From contig WVZY01000031.1 in assembly GCA_011772205.1 (NCBI GenBank), positions 62,001 to 126,000 on the forward strand: DNA of 64,000 nucleotides, read 5' to 3'. Within the stretch, counting starts at the first letter, position 1, and every line of letters starts with the position of its first letter. A model generated the notes under the pieces. The model saw only the letters and a program-made list of their open reading frames with translations, searched no databases and had not been told where the DNA came from. The position numbers and the translations under genes were made by a program. Origin of the DNA: Candidatus Latescibacterota bacterium. Lineage in GTDB: Bacteria; Krumholzibacteriota; Krumholzibacteriia; WVZY01. Shown one piece after another: positions 36,563-45,800 of this stretch.

Positions 36563-37198
36563 ATGGCTGAAAGGAAAAAGGCAAAATACTGGGCGGCGTT
36601 TATAGGCGTAGCCATACTCATCCACTTCGCCCTCCTGATCACCATCAAACCATCCTTTTTTTCTCTTTTTAAAAAGACAATCTCTCCCGGCGAAACGGGA
36701 TCGATGCCCAGTTTTTCTGGTGCTGACGCGATAATAACTATTCCAATCGAAATAGAAGAAGATATTCCCGAAAGGGTCGAAAGCGAAACACCTCAAGAAA
36801 AGACCCAACAAGAAGTTGCAAACAAAGATGTGCCCAGCGGACCCGTTTCGTTTCCCGATGATCTCGATAACCTTCTTGGCGAAGGAGCGGCGCCGATCGA
36901 CAGGGACCTCGGTCCGCGCCCCGTGGTGGTGCCGCCCCGGCCGGTGGAGATCACATGGCCTGATACGAGGAAGCTCAGGATCTGCATCGGATCGAGCATC
37001 AACGTGAACATACAAGTCGGAGAGAACGGAGAGATCCTCCAGGTGAGAGCAGAAGAAAAATATCTTCCCCCTCAGTGTATACATGCAGCGCTCGAGGCAG
37101 CAGGCAAGATCGTCTTTATACCGGGTAACATCAACGGCATCGCCGCTAAAATGTGGACGCGAGTAAGAATGGATTTTAAGAGGGATACAGAACGCTAG
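36563..37198 (+). CDS. TonB-like/energy-transducer protein
   Basis: 211 residues with one N-terminal membrane helix (YWAAFIGVAILIHFALLI), an acidic and Pro-rich periplasmic linker (EEDIPERVESETPQEKTQQE) and a C-terminal domain with the TonB/AgmX pattern (INVNIQVGENGEILQVRAEE, then HAALEAAGKIVFIPG). It would link the inner membrane to an outer-membrane receptor, but no ExbBD or receptor gene is nearby. The linker is acidic and not the usual Lys-Pro type. Confidence 0.75.
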   Translation: MAERKKAKYWAAFIGVAILIHFALLITIKPSFFSLFKKTISPGETGSMPSFSGADAIITIPIEIEEDIPERVESETPQEKTQQEVANKDVPSGPVSFPDDLDNLLGEGAAPIDRDLGPRPVVVPPRPVEITWPDTRKLRICIGSSINVNIQVGENGEILQVRAEEKYLPPQCIHAALEAAGKIVFIPGNINGIAAKMWTRVRMDFKRDTER

Positions 37199-37204
37199 CA
37201 AAAA

Positions 37205-37235
37205 GAAAGATCCCGGCGTGCTGCCGGGAACTTTC
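37205..37235 (-). terminator. Rho-independent terminator between convergent genes
   Basis: GAAAG-a-TCCCGGC pairs with GCCGGGA-a-CTTTC around a 5-base loop. Read on the minus strand the stem is followed by TTTCTTTTT, so it best terminates the secreted-paralogue genes. On the plus strand it lies seven bases after the TonB-like stop and may act both ways. Confidence 0.8.
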
Positions 37236-37285
37236 TTCGCCACCGTAGGTGCTTCAATTGGCGGTATAAATACCCGAGAATTCTG

Positions 37286-37957
37286 CTACTTCTGGTATAG
37301 CTGCTTGACCTGACCCCACGTAACTTGTTCGGTGGGCACTGAACAATCTTCGATATCCAAGATTGTGTGACCTGATACATCGTCGTCCGCCCAGCTCCAG
37401 GGATCAGCATTCGATGAAGATCCGCTGAAAGACCCGAGACCGCAGTAATCCGCCCAGATCCCCGTGCCGTTCTTTATGACGATCAAAGTGCCGGAAAAGA
37501 CCGAAAAGGCGCGCTCATCGGGATCGATGATCGCATCGAAGTCGAAGTCCACGAGGGTTATTTGAAGCGTTGCCGTACCGCTTAGCTCGCCCATTGTGTG
37601 CCCTGTGTGCCATACCGGCTGGCTGGCGGTGGTACTTCCGTCAAAAATCGCCGTCCAAGTTCCACCGAATGGATCATAGTTGGGAGCATAATAGGTCGTG
37701 TTGATGTAATCCCAGCGCACTGCTTTATCGGCGTCAGGAGGCCAACCCGTATCGTCGACTAAAATGTCCCAGTAACCGCCTATGAGAAGCGGCTCGCCGG
37801 CGTCAACCGTTCCAGAGTAAACAACGGGTGACACGAGGAAGTTTCCGGTACCTGAGAAATCATACTCAACGTGGGTCGGCGTCTGAGCGAACGCTGATGA
37901 GGATCCGATGATCAGCAAGCCAACAAAAATCACCCAAACCAGCGATGCGTTTTTCAT
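37286..37957 (-). CDS. Secreted protein, tandem paralogue 2, with C-terminal 'TWGxVK' motif
   Basis: About 223 residues with a signal peptide (VGLLIIGSSSAFAQ). The mature part shares landmarks with the neighbour at 38007-38693: a DDTGWPP turn, a phenylalanine-glycine rich strand start, an acidic DFDFDAIIDPDE loop like a calcium site, and the ending CSVPTEQVTWGQVKQLYQK. Its function is unknown. The ATG at 37957 has AAGGT five bases upstream and is preferred over ATGs at 37975 and 37987. The terminator at 37205-37235 follows. Confidence 0.75.
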   Translation of the reverse strand: MKNASLVWVIFVGLLIIGSSSAFAQTPTHVEYDFSGTGNFLVSPVVYSGTVDAGEPLLIGGYWDILVDDTGWPPDADKAVRWDYINTTYYAPNYDPFGGTWTAIFDGSTTASQPVWHTGHTMGELSGTATLQITLVDFDFDAIIDPDERAFSVFSGTLIVIKNGTGIWADYCGLGSFSGSSSNADPWSWADDDVSGHTILDIEDCSVPTEQVTWGQVKQLYQK

Positions 37958-38006
37958 AAGGACCTTACCTTTCATTACCACGACCACAGAAAATGTCAGA
38001 CAACCT

Positions 38007-38693
38007 CTACTCCGAATAAATCATCTTAACCGCGCCCCAGGTCCGTTGTTCGACAGGTACCGCGCAGCTAAAATCGCGCAGATTGAGCGAGCCAGAATAT
38101 ATGGCTAAAATATCAGGGAGACCCGGATCGAAGTTCGCGAGAGTGCCGTTCATCGATCCAATGCTGCACCACCCAAAATACACGCCGTCGCTTTGCTCGA
38201 TGTGGACATGGAGGTTGCCCGCTACTGCCTGGTTCGCCAGTTCATCCTGATCGATGACGCCGTCTTTGTCGCTATCGTAAATCGTGATGATCAGATAGCG
38301 GATGATGCCACCCAGCCTGTTGCCACTACTCGAAAAGTGCCAGGTCACCACCGGAAATTGGCTTCCCTGAGCGGGGAAATATCCATCCCAATGTTCGCCA
38401 CCGGGCGTGGCATCGTAGGTGAAGAAGTTGGTGACGATGTGGTTCCAGCGGGCCGTCTTGTCGGTTTCAGGCGGCCAACCGGTATCGTCGATCTCGATCA
38501 TGAACCATCCGGGGGTCAGATCAGGATTGCTGTTGATCATCCCTTCGAAAAGAACTGGATTCTCCAAGAAAGAGCCCATTCCATCCAAGGTGAAACTGAT
38601 TGCTTGGGTTCCTGCAAGACCAGCACACGGTATGATCAGCAGGGCGCTTAGAAGACAAACAGCGAATGCCCTCCCGCACGCTTTTTCAATCAT
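38007..38693 (-). CDS. Secreted protein, tandem paralogue 1, with C-terminal 'TWGxVK' motif
   Basis: 228 residues with a signal peptide (LLSALLIIPCAGLAG). Shared with paralogue 2 are DDTGWPP, a Trp-rich middle, an EF-hand-like loop (DSDKDGVIDQDE) and the ending CAVPVEQRTWGAVKMIYSE. Two cysteines near the C-terminus may form a disulfide. A strong GAGGAGGG ribosome site lies nine bases before the ATG. It is the first of the tandem pair; the gap to the next gene is 49 bases, consistent with one operon. Confidence 0.78.
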   Translation of the reverse strand: MIEKACGRAFAVCLLSALLIIPCAGLAGTQAISFTLDGMGSFLENPVLFEGMINSNPDLTPGWFMIEIDDTGWPPETDKTARWNHIVTNFFTYDATPGGEHWDGYFPAQGSQFPVVTWHFSSSGNRLGGIIRYLIITIYDSDKDGVIDQDELANQAVAGNLHVHIEQSDGVYFGWCSIGSMNGTLANFDPGLPDILAIYSGSLNLRDFSCAVPVEQRTWGAVKMIYSE

Positions 38694-38891
38694 AGAATAA
38701 GCCCTCCTCTCACCAGCAAAGCTTCGTGAAGGGTATAAAAAACCCTTGGATCGTAAAATCCCAAAACGGCTTAAAATTGTCTCATAATACCCCAGAACCG
38801 CGGCGGATTATAGCATACTTGTCGGGCTTACTTAAGCATAAAGTAGAAATCTTCAATGAGAGTTTATCTTATCGGTGTAAAATGAATTGAC

Positions 38892-39656
38892 CTACCAGAG
38901 CTCTCTTTCGGCGTATACATCGAAGATCCGCAGGCTAAAGTTCGTGAGTTCCCCGATGATCTCGGGGTAGCCGTCTCCATTGATGTCGAGGAGGCTCATT
39001 CGGTCTCCGAAGCTGTTCTCGGTTTGCAACTCTATGTTGTAGAACTTGGAATCAAAAATAAATCCTGTGTTCAATATGATTTCCGGTTGTTCATCATCGT
39101 CAACATTCGCAACGATGATTTCCGCTGCTCTGAAGTTGCCCTGGCTCTGCCACTCAAGGCTCTTGTTGAGGCTGTCATATATGTAAAGAAAGGAGTCCGC
39201 AATAAAAATCAGCTCATCCTGGGTGTCCAGATCTATGTTTTCAGAAGTCATGCATTCGACTTTCTCGAAACGGTCTTGGAGGTTCTCCCAGAGCAGCTCG
39301 TATTCCTCGAGTTCATAAATGAGTATTCTTCCTCCGGCGGTGCCGATGATCAGCTCTTCACTGCCATCGTGATACAGGTCCTTTACAAAGAATGCTGTGA
39401 CACGGGAGCCGAGATTCGTCGTTTCCCATTCGAGCTTGAGCTTGCCCTTTTCAAGCCTGTAGAGATGAACATTCTGATTAATGTTTGCATAGAGGAACCT
39501 GGCCGATTCCTCCTTCGTGCCTTCCAGAACTATTGCAAATGGAAACCGGCTGGTGAGCTGCTTCATGCTTTCGCCACTGATATCAATCGATCTAGCCAAG
39601 CTTGCGAACGCAACGATGTTGCAAAAAAGGCATACATATACAAAGTGCCTTTTCAT
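38892..39656 (-). CDS. Exported FG-GAP/VCBS-like repeat protein
   Basis: 254 residues with a signal peptide (VCLFCNIVAFASLARS). At least three repeats of an aspartate-rich turn before a hydrophobic strand are visible: DLYHDGSEELIIG, NIDLDTQDELIFI, NVDDDEQPEIIL and DINGDGYPEIIG, as in calcium-binding beta-propeller blades. Four or five blades are fewer than the usual seven, so it may be a fragment of a propeller or assemble with a partner. Its start lies 51 bases after the mdh remnant on the same strand. Confidence 0.75.
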   Translation of the reverse strand: MKRHFVYVCLFCNIVAFASLARSIDISGESMKQLTSRFPFAIVLEGTKEESARFLYANINQNVHLYRLEKGKLKLEWETTNLGSRVTAFFVKDLYHDGSEELIIGTAGGRILIYELEEYELLWENLQDRFEKVECMTSENIDLDTQDELIFIADSFLYIYDSLNKSLEWQSQGNFRAAEIIVANVDDDEQPEIILNTGFIFDSKFYNIELQTENSFGDRMSLLDINGDGYPEIIGELTNFSLRIFDVYAERELW

Positions 39657-40105
39657 GCGCTGCCCCTTTCACTTGAGAATCGTCTCATCGATGCGGCCCG
39701 TGTGGGTTTAGAGCTGCAACGAGTCGACGATACTCTTTACATGTTCGACGCAACTGTCGAACAGTTTTCTCTCGGAGGCCTTGAGTGGGACCCCGAGCAC
39801 TTTTTCCACACCTCGAGAGATGGTGGCGGGAATACCCATTTAGTAGCCGTGCATGCCATGTTTGCCCTCGAAAAGCATGGCGCAGGGGAAGACTCGTTTC
39901 ACGTCCTTATGGTGTGGCGCCTCCATCGCTACGGAAGCGGCCGCCGGAGAAGCAGCAAGCGTCTCCCGTGGGGAAGCAATTCAATCACCCATCCCTTCCT
40001 CCGAGTACCTTTTCATATTAAATATACTACATATACTACCCGAGGTCGCCTGATTTGATAAGCGATATTTTCTATATCATAAAAAGGGGGACGTATGACT
40101 GAAAC
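39657..40105 (-). other. Intergenic region containing the malate dehydrogenase remnant
   Basis: Apart from the remnant at 39708-39977, this 449-base stretch has only an AT-rich part near 40020-40080. No promoter was convincing. Confidence 0.5.
39708..39977 (-). pseudogene. Decayed 3' end of a malate dehydrogenase gene
   Basis: Read on the minus strand, the DNA encodes the last 90 or so residues of a lactate/malate dehydrogenase-family enzyme with an in-frame TAA at 39841-39843. Recognisable blocks are AASPAAASVAME (APAAS region), KDVKRVFPCAMLFEGKHG (DKKRVLPC-type strand), MGIPATISRGVEKVLGVPL and ERKLFDSCVEHVKSIVDSL, then the natural stop at 39708. The 5' two thirds, including the NAD site and catalytic residues, are absent, so no enzyme can be made. 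It lies between a NYN RNase gene and the FG-GAP gene. Confidence 0.8.
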
Positions 40106-40636
40106 CTAGTTCTTGGGGAGATCTCCGCCGGATGGATTCTCCTCGCTGTCCTCATCGGCAGAGAATGCATCCAGCCAAAACTCGATGTCCTCATCGGCGG
40201 GTGGAGGTTTTTCTGGTGAAGTTTCACTGCTGGTTCCCTTCCCGCCGATGCGTTTGAGAAAATCCTCCGAAGGAATCACTTGGGCGCCCAGCGAGCTCGC
40301 CGCCCTTCCGATATCGAATGTGTCGGAAGTGACGACAATGAATTCTCTGGGATTCGGGGCATCCCTTAGTATATCGATGATGAGCTCGTCCGCGGATTGG
40401 TCATGTCTACTGAAGAGGATCTGCAGTTTTGTGGGAAGTACCGCTTCTGCATCGGTAAGGCCTCCGCGGCCGTCGAACACCACCGTGACCAGCAACGCCT
40501 TTTGCTCGAGATACGCCTTTAGGCGATTGATCAAGGCGTTCCTTGCGCTCTCCAGATCATGCGCTATGAACCGTTTGAGCTCATCGTCGGCGTAGATGAG
40601 ATTGTAACCGTCGATTATTACTTTTTGAGGCTTCAT
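40106..40636 (-). CDS. NYN-domain RNase-like protein, YacP/Rae1 type
   Basis: 176 residues. KVIIDGYNLIYADDELK at the N-terminus carries the first acidic residue of the NYN fold. VTVVFDGRGG and DELIIDILRDAPNPREFIVVTSD, with conserved aspartates split over residues 55-110, complete the site. Bacillus YacP (Rae1) is a ribosome-associated endoribonuclease, and the same role is plausible. The C-terminal 45 residues are acidic and Pro/Ser-rich, a low-complexity tail. The stop of the M1 peptidase 2 coding frame region is 13 bases away, and both lie on the minus strand. Confidence 0.85.
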   Translation of the reverse strand: MKPQKVIIDGYNLIYADDELKRFIAHDLESARNALINRLKAYLEQKALLVTVVFDGRGGLTDAEAVLPTKLQILFSRHDQSADELIIDILRDAPNPREFIVVTSDTFDIGRAASSLGAQVIPSEDFLKRIGGKGTSSETSPEKPPPADEDIEFWLDAFSADEDSEENPSGGDLPKN

Positions 40637-40649
40637 TCCTGCCCACCGC

Positions 40650-42659
40650 TCAACGGACCACCGTCAGTTTGCCGGTCGAACTGTATTTGCGCGACTGCAG
40701 CTTGTAGAAATACACACCGCTCCTCGGAAGAAATGCGCGCATAGAACCATCATCAAGATCGAAGGAATTCCGATCGGCTGGAAGATTCTTTTTGGAATTT
40801 CTCCACATGAGCCGCCCGCTCACATCGAAAATCTCCAGTACCGCATCTCCGGGCTCGGGAAGGAAAAAATCAACGCGTGCTGGGCCATTCGTCGGGTTGG
40901 GATACAAAACGACCGACAAGCCCGAGGAGGGGGGGCGCGAAGAAACGCCCGCGGGGACCTGAACCGCCGTTTTGAGTATTTGGCTATCAGGATCGAACGT
41001 CAAACTGATGGGCTCTTCGGAGAATGCCATTCGATAATTTTCGACATTGTGAGAGACGGGGAGGCGAAACACGGAGTCTCCCGCTGAGGTGGTGACGAGG
41101 ATTTCTATTGGGATCGTGAACACCGGAGCGGCTACCTGCGTCTGAACGACGTTCAAATTCAGCTGGTATCCGCTGCCGTCGCTGAATGAATTCCACGAGT
41201 ATTCGTATTCGGGATACCCGGCCTGGTATACCCATTCGAGAAAGAAATTCGTAAGATCGAGACCCGAGACCGTTTCGCATGCTGCACGGAAGTCATCGAT
41301 CGATGCATTGTTGTATGCGTAGGATGCGTGGTAAGAGCGAAGGGCATCGAAAAAGGCCGAGTCTCCCATCAAGTATCGGAGCATGTGCAATATCCATGCG
41401 CCCTTTTCGTAAACTGTGGCCCCCCACATCCAATCCGGATCGTATATCGGGAATCGGTTGGTCGCATCTTCGACGAAATAATTATCCCGAAACTCCACCA
41501 TTCTGGAGTTCAAAGCGGCCCGCCCTCCGATGTGTTCGTGCCACAGAGCATCCGCATACGTCGCAAAACCTTCGTTGAGCCATATCTCTCGCCAATCGCT
41601 CATCGTAACGCTGTTTCCGAACCAGGAGTGGGCCATCTCGTGGGCCACCACCCAGTCATTGTCGTGCGTGCCCCAAATCAGGCCCGAGCCGAACGAAGTG
41701 CAGGTGAAATTCTCCATCGCGCCCAGCAGCGGAACGAGAGCAGTTCCATAAACCTCGTTGAGAAACGGGTACTGCCCGAACATATCGGAATAGAATTCCA
41801 TCATGTCCGGAGCGTTCGAGAAAGAGGCCTGTGCAGCTGCGAGCTTCCTCGGATAGACATAATACGGCATTTCCATGGAGTCGGACGGCGTGTAGTGGTA
41901 CCAGTGAGAAAAGGATACGTAGTTCGAAATCGCTATGGAGATCGTATAGGTTGGGTGCCTGTAGAGAGTACTCCAATGAAATGTCTTTGTGCCGTCGCCG
42001 TTGTTCGTTTCAGAGATGAGAAGCCCGTTGGATGCACAGAAAAGCGTGTCGGGAACCGTGACGATCATTTCGCTCGTTACCTTGTCCCAAGGCTCGTCGT
42101 AACACGGAAACCAGTTTCGGGCCAAATCTGGTTCGCTGAGGTTGTATATGGCTTCATCGCGGAATCGAAGTCCCTGATCGGGATAGCCGCTGTATGAAAT
42201 TCGCACTGTGAGGATGTCATCCTGGCTGTAGGTTCCTGAGAGATCGATGGAGACCTTCCCCTGGCTGCGGGAAAACAACAGGGGGGACTCATCCATCCAA
42301 ACGCTGTCTGCGGTCATGTTGTCTTTGAGATGGAGGAAGATGGAATCGAGTGAGGCGGTGCTGACTCTGAATGTCGCATCAACGGTGCCGGCAACGAACT
42401 CGGTGGCCGGATCGATGGTGATATCGATCCGGTTATGGAGCATATCGAATCCTGCGGAGCCCTCTATGCCTGTAACGCTGAACCATCTCCCTTCCCTCCC
42501 GTCACCACGGGCGTCCCGCCCAGGTTCCATCTTCGTTCCATAGAGGATCTCGTAGCCATCACCCTGCCTCTGCCCGAGCGTTTCGAAAGCACCGGATCCC
42601 AGGCAAATCAGGCCGGCGGCCACTGCCGCGCTGCAACATTTCGCGAGACTGTTCGTCAT
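40650..42659 (-). CDS. Secreted M1-family aminopeptidase, second paralogue, with C-terminal sorting domain
   Basis: 669 residues from the ATG at 42659, which starts a clean signal peptide (AAVAAGLICLGSGAFETLG). The active site is VVAHEMAHSWFGN with Glu in NEGFATYADALW. Unlike the paralogue at 27997-30027, the substrate motif GAMENFT is intact. It ends with a FlgD-like domain (VVLYPNPTNGPARVDF, then SGVYFYKLQSRKYSSTGKLTVVR). The two peptidases have the same layout, so they come from duplication, and the first may have changed specificity. An open frame extends 75 bases further upstream but adds no signal-like sequence. Confidence 0.93.
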   Translation of the reverse strand: MTNSLAKCCSAAVAAGLICLGSGAFETLGQRQGDGYEILYGTKMEPGRDARGDGREGRWFSVTGIEGSAGFDMLHNRIDITIDPATEFVAGTVDATFRVSTASLDSIFLHLKDNMTADSVWMDESPLLFSRSQGKVSIDLSGTYSQDDILTVRISYSGYPDQGLRFRDEAIYNLSEPDLARNWFPCYDEPWDKVTSEMIVTVPDTLFCASNGLLISETNNGDGTKTFHWSTLYRHPTYTISIAISNYVSFSHWYHYTPSDSMEMPYYVYPRKLAAAQASFSNAPDMMEFYSDMFGQYPFLNEVYGTALVPLLGAMENFTCTSFGSGLIWGTHDNDWVVAHEMAHSWFGNSVTMSDWREIWLNEGFATYADALWHEHIGGRAALNSRMVEFRDNYFVEDATNRFPIYDPDWMWGATVYEKGAWILHMLRYLMGDSAFFDALRSYHASYAYNNASIDDFRAACETVSGLDLTNFFLEWVYQAGYPEYEYSWNSFSDGSGYQLNLNVVQTQVAAPVFTIPIEILVTTSAGDSVFRLPVSHNVENYRMAFSEEPISLTFDPDSQILKTAVQVPAGVSSRPPSSGLSVVLYPNPTNGPARVDFFLPEPGDAVLEIFDVSGRLMWRNSKKNLPADRNSFDLDDGSMRAFLPRSGVYFYKLQSRKYSSTGKLTVVR

Positions 42660-42835
42660 TACGTGCACGCTTTTAGCATCCTGAAGATCTCCAACCGGAT
42701 TGCGCGGGGAGCGGCGTGCTCCTCGCATAGCCAACCATTTTCAAGATAGATATCCATCTTGTTGTCACTCATAATCTTATATAATTTTTTGTGCCAAAGC
42801 AACGAAAACGCACGCCGTGGCGCGGCCTGGAGCGC

Positions 42836-45800
42836 CTATCGAATCAACGCCACACGCTCGACAAGAAGGTTCGGCACCCTCATGCTCACCTCCACCTTGC
42901 CCAAGAGCAGAAAAGGCCCCGCCCCTTTGAACAGTTCCTCGGCACATCGCTCGTAGCTATCGGGGAAAAACGTTGTCTCGATCCTCCCCCGTTCGTCCGA
43001 AAACGTGACAAACGCCATCACTCTCCCGTCCTTCTCCGTCCGAACCCGCTTCATTGTGACCTCCCAACCCAAACAGTAGATCACCTGGCCGTCGCATGAG
43101 CCCACATCTGTGGAATCGACGATCGGGCGAAGCCTCCTGGCACGATCGATCTGACTCCGGAAAAGGGCGAAAGGATGAGCGGAGACGCACACATCGAGAC
43201 ACTCGAGCTCGTAAGCCATCCGTTCTTCGAATGTGAGATCATCCAGAACAGGAAGCGCTTCCACCACCGCGCGGCGTGTCGAAAGCCCCTCTGACGTGGT
43301 ATCTCCCCTTTCCAGTGTGACGGCGACCTGCCAGAGGATCTCGGGACGGCGCCCCCCCAGCGTGTCCATCGCTCCGCACTTGGCGAGCATCTCCGCTTCC
43401 CTTTTCGTGACGGCAACACGGTCCAGAAAATTCTCGACTGACCGATACTCTCCCCCTGCATCCCTTTTCGATACGATCTGCTCCATCACCTCTCTCCTGA
43501 GTCCTTTGACCTGCATCAGTCCCACTCGAAGCTCTCTTCCTTTTCCAGTATAGGCAACGTCGCTTTTATTGACGCATGGGGGGAGGATCACGAGCCCCAT
43601 CCGCCGCGCCTCCTCCACGTACTCCATCGTGGAATAATACCCGCCCTGATTGGAAAGTACGGCCGCCATGAACTCAGCCGGGTAGTGTGCCCGCCAGTAG
43701 AGACTTTCGAAAGACTCGAGCGCAAAGGAGGCGGAGTGGGCCTTGCAAAACGCGTAGCCCGCGAAGGACTCGATTTGCGAGAACACCTCCTCGATCACCG
43801 GTTCCGGTATTCCCTTCTCGCGCGCCCCCTGGAAAAACCGCTCCTTGTAGCTTTCCATTTTGTGCCAGTTGCGCTTCTTCGACATGCATACCCTCAACCC
43901 ATCTGCTTCCGCCAACGTCATGCCCGCCATCGAAACGGCCACCTGGATCACCTGCTCCTGGTAGATCAGGCATCCGAACGTTTCCTCCAATACCTCTTCG
44001 AGAGAAGGATGCGGGTAGCGAACCGGTTCCTCACCCAGGTAGCGCTTCAAATAGAGCTGCTTGCCGCCATAGTTCGAGACGCCCGGGCGGATGATGGATG
44101 AAAGGGCGGTAAGCACTTCGAAGTCGTCACACTTCGCCTGGCGGAAGAGCTGCTGCATGATCGGAGATTCGATATAGAAGCACCCTTCTGTTTTTCCCTC
44201 GCGCATGAGCGCCTTGCCCTTCTTGTCGCTCAGGTAGTCGATCGACTCCGGGTTGACGGAAACGCCGTAGTTTCTTTCCACCGCTCGGATCGTATCCGAG
44301 ATCACCGCCAGACCCTTCTGACCGAGGATGTCGATCTTGATGAGTCCGGCGTCTTCCACCGGGTACATCGTCCACTGCGTGACCTCCAATCCTTTCTCTC
44401 CCATCTGGAGCGGCATGAAGTCGGTGATCGGTTCCGGAGAAATCACGATCCCGCACGGGTGGGTAGCGACATGTCGGGGAAACTCGGCGATCCGCCGGGC
44501 GACATCGAGGATGGTGTTGAACGGCTCGTCCTCCACGGGAAGGTTTCGCGTCTCGGGGTTTTGCTGGAGTTTTTCTTCTAGGTTCGCCGCGCTCGAGAAA
44601 TGTGGGATCCGTTTGACCACCGTGCCGAACTCGCTTTCGGGAATCCCAAGCGCCTTTGCCACCTCGCGAACGGCGGACCGGGCCCGGAGCGTGCTGATCG
44701 TGGAGACCATAGCCGTATGATCGCGCCCGTACTTTTCGAACAGATAGTCGAGCACGATCTCGCGGTCCTCCGTACCGAAGTCCAGATCGAAATCGGGCGG
44801 CGTCCCCCGCTCGAGGTTCAGGAACCGCTCGAAAAAGAGATTGTGCTCGAGGGGATTCACGTGGGTGATCCATAGGCAGTACGAGACCAGACTGTTCGCC
44901 GCCGACCCCCTTCCCAGAGAAGGCACTCCCTTTTCCCTGGCGAAACGGACGATGTCCCAGCAGACGAGAAAGTACGATGCCATTTTCAACCTCTCGATCA
45001 CGTCGAGCTCGCGTGCAAGCGTCTCGTGGGCCTCGCGCGTGAACGGCCCACAACGCCGGCGCAGTCCTTCGAAGGCCAGCGCGGTGAGATACGAGTAAGC
45101 GCTCTCTCCCTGAGGCAATGGAAACCTCGGGGGACGCGATCTACCCAGTTCGAGATTCACGTCACAGGCCCACGCGATTTCGGCAGCCGCTCGGAGGCTC
45201 TCGGGGAAGTCGCGGAAAACGTCACGCATCTCCGCGGCGCTCTTGAGATAGCACTCCGGCGGGGCTACCGCACCCTCGGGAAGGGTGCCCACCGTCGTTC
45301 CCGTCCGAACGGCTGAGAGCACCCGGTGGATGAAATGGCCATCGGGCTTCAGGAAATGAACGTCGTTGGTCGCCACCGTTCTCAAACCGCACCGGTCGGC
45401 GAGGCTCCGGCAGTAATAGCGCTGCTGCCGCCCCTGGTGCCCCACGCCGGAAGGAAGCGCCACGTACACATGCTTTCTTCCGGACAGGCGCTTCAGCTGG
45501 TTCTCGCAACGGGTGAGCACGAAAACGTTTTCCGACACGCCTTCGAGCGCCTCGAGCAGCGAAAAATCAGCATCCAGGTGTCTCGCCGTGACCAGCCGGC
45601 AGATCTCGCTGTAGCCCGCACGGTTCCGTGGGAGCAGCACCGCTTTTTCGGCGGTGCTTCCTTCCGGACAGGCGATCTCCGCTCCTGGGATCGGTTTGAT
45701 CCCCGCCTTCTGGCAGGCCTGAATGAATGGGACCGTGGCGTACATCCCGTTGGTGTCGGTGAGCGCGAGGGATTCCATCCCCAGCGCCGCCGCCCCATTC

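Noticed and set aside
39024-40058. Plus-strand open frame of 344 codons covering the FG-GAP gene and the mdh remnant
   Set aside because: Both minus-strand readings have family patterns; the plus-strand peptide has none, and it arises because stop codons are rare in that antisense frame.
44127-45053. Minus-strand open frame of 308 codons inside dnaE2
   Set aside because: It is an alternate frame of the polymerase gene, rich in Arg and Gly, with no domain pattern.
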